Shown here in pieces: positions 63,998 to 64,000 of a stretch of DNA of 64,000 nucleotides (the first letter of the stretch is position 1; each line of letters opens with the position of its first letter). The stretch comes from Membranipora membranacea (lineage: Eukaryota; Bryozoa; Gymnolaemata; Cheilostomatida; Membraniporidae). Where the stretch lies: assembly GCA_914767715.1 (NCBI GenBank), contig OU612068.1, positions 32,922,001-32,986,000 on the forward strand. The letters run 5' to 3'. Under the pieces are notes generated by a model. The model saw only the letters and a program-made list of their open reading frames with translations, did not search any database and was not told where the DNA came from. Made by a program: the position numbers and the translations under genes.

Positions 63998-64000
63998 GTG

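Overview
The window is animal nuclear DNA: AT-rich, gene-poor, with GT-AG introns from under 100 bp to several kb, short exons and many dispersed repeats. I hand-spliced two complete genes. One is a calcium/calmodulin-dependent protein kinase kinase (CaMKK) on the minus strand (13 coding exons, about 532 aa). The other is MMADHC/CblD on the plus strand (6 coding exons, about 297 aa). Together they place the window in Metazoa. The repeat-rich, long-intron layout suggests an invertebrate; a more exact placement (for instance sponge or cnidarian) is not supported by what I can see.

Layout. 1-5.8 kb: repeats, including one arm of a segmental duplication (partner at 22.8-24.5 kb) and an 898-bp TTAA-flanked transposon. 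5.87-6.33 kb and 32.39-33.1 kb: two genes for small, basic, helical proteins, same strand, same exon plan, both with a TATA box; I recognise no family. 6.4-11.6 kb: non-coding with small tandem duplications. 11.6-13.2 kb: a broken retrotransposon ORF1-like gene on the minus strand. 13.3-32.3 kb: no convincing host gene; it holds a repeat family with a decayed ORF, tRNA-derived SINEs, an (AT)n tract, several TTAA-type elements and a pair of 79-bp direct repeats. 34.2-34.4 kb: a SINE. 35.36-35.91 kb: two inverted fragments of a short-chain dehydrogenase (HSD17B12-like) pseudogene. 38.1-51.9 kb: CaMKK. 52-55.5 kb: the region between two divergent genes, with hairpin elements. 55.5-59.1 kb: MMADHC, then an 18-bp minisatellite. 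61.0-61.65 kb: the second copy of a 0.63-kb repeat. 62.39 kb to the end: the last four exons seen of an unidentified plus-strand gene.

How it fits together. CaMKK and MMADHC are unrelated in function: cytosolic calcium signalling and intracellular vitamin B12 routing. They diverge from a non-coding interval of about 3.6 kb. Most intergenic and intronic structure is mobile DNA, and at least three repeat families are bounded by TTAA, which points to piggyBac-type mobilisation. The items I rate most worth following are the two-copy small-protein family, the predicted MGC (myristoylation/palmitoylation) N-terminus of CaMKK, and the TTAA elements, one of which has an empty-site control inside this same window. 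All exon structures are hand-read from the sequence and unconfirmed by transcripts.
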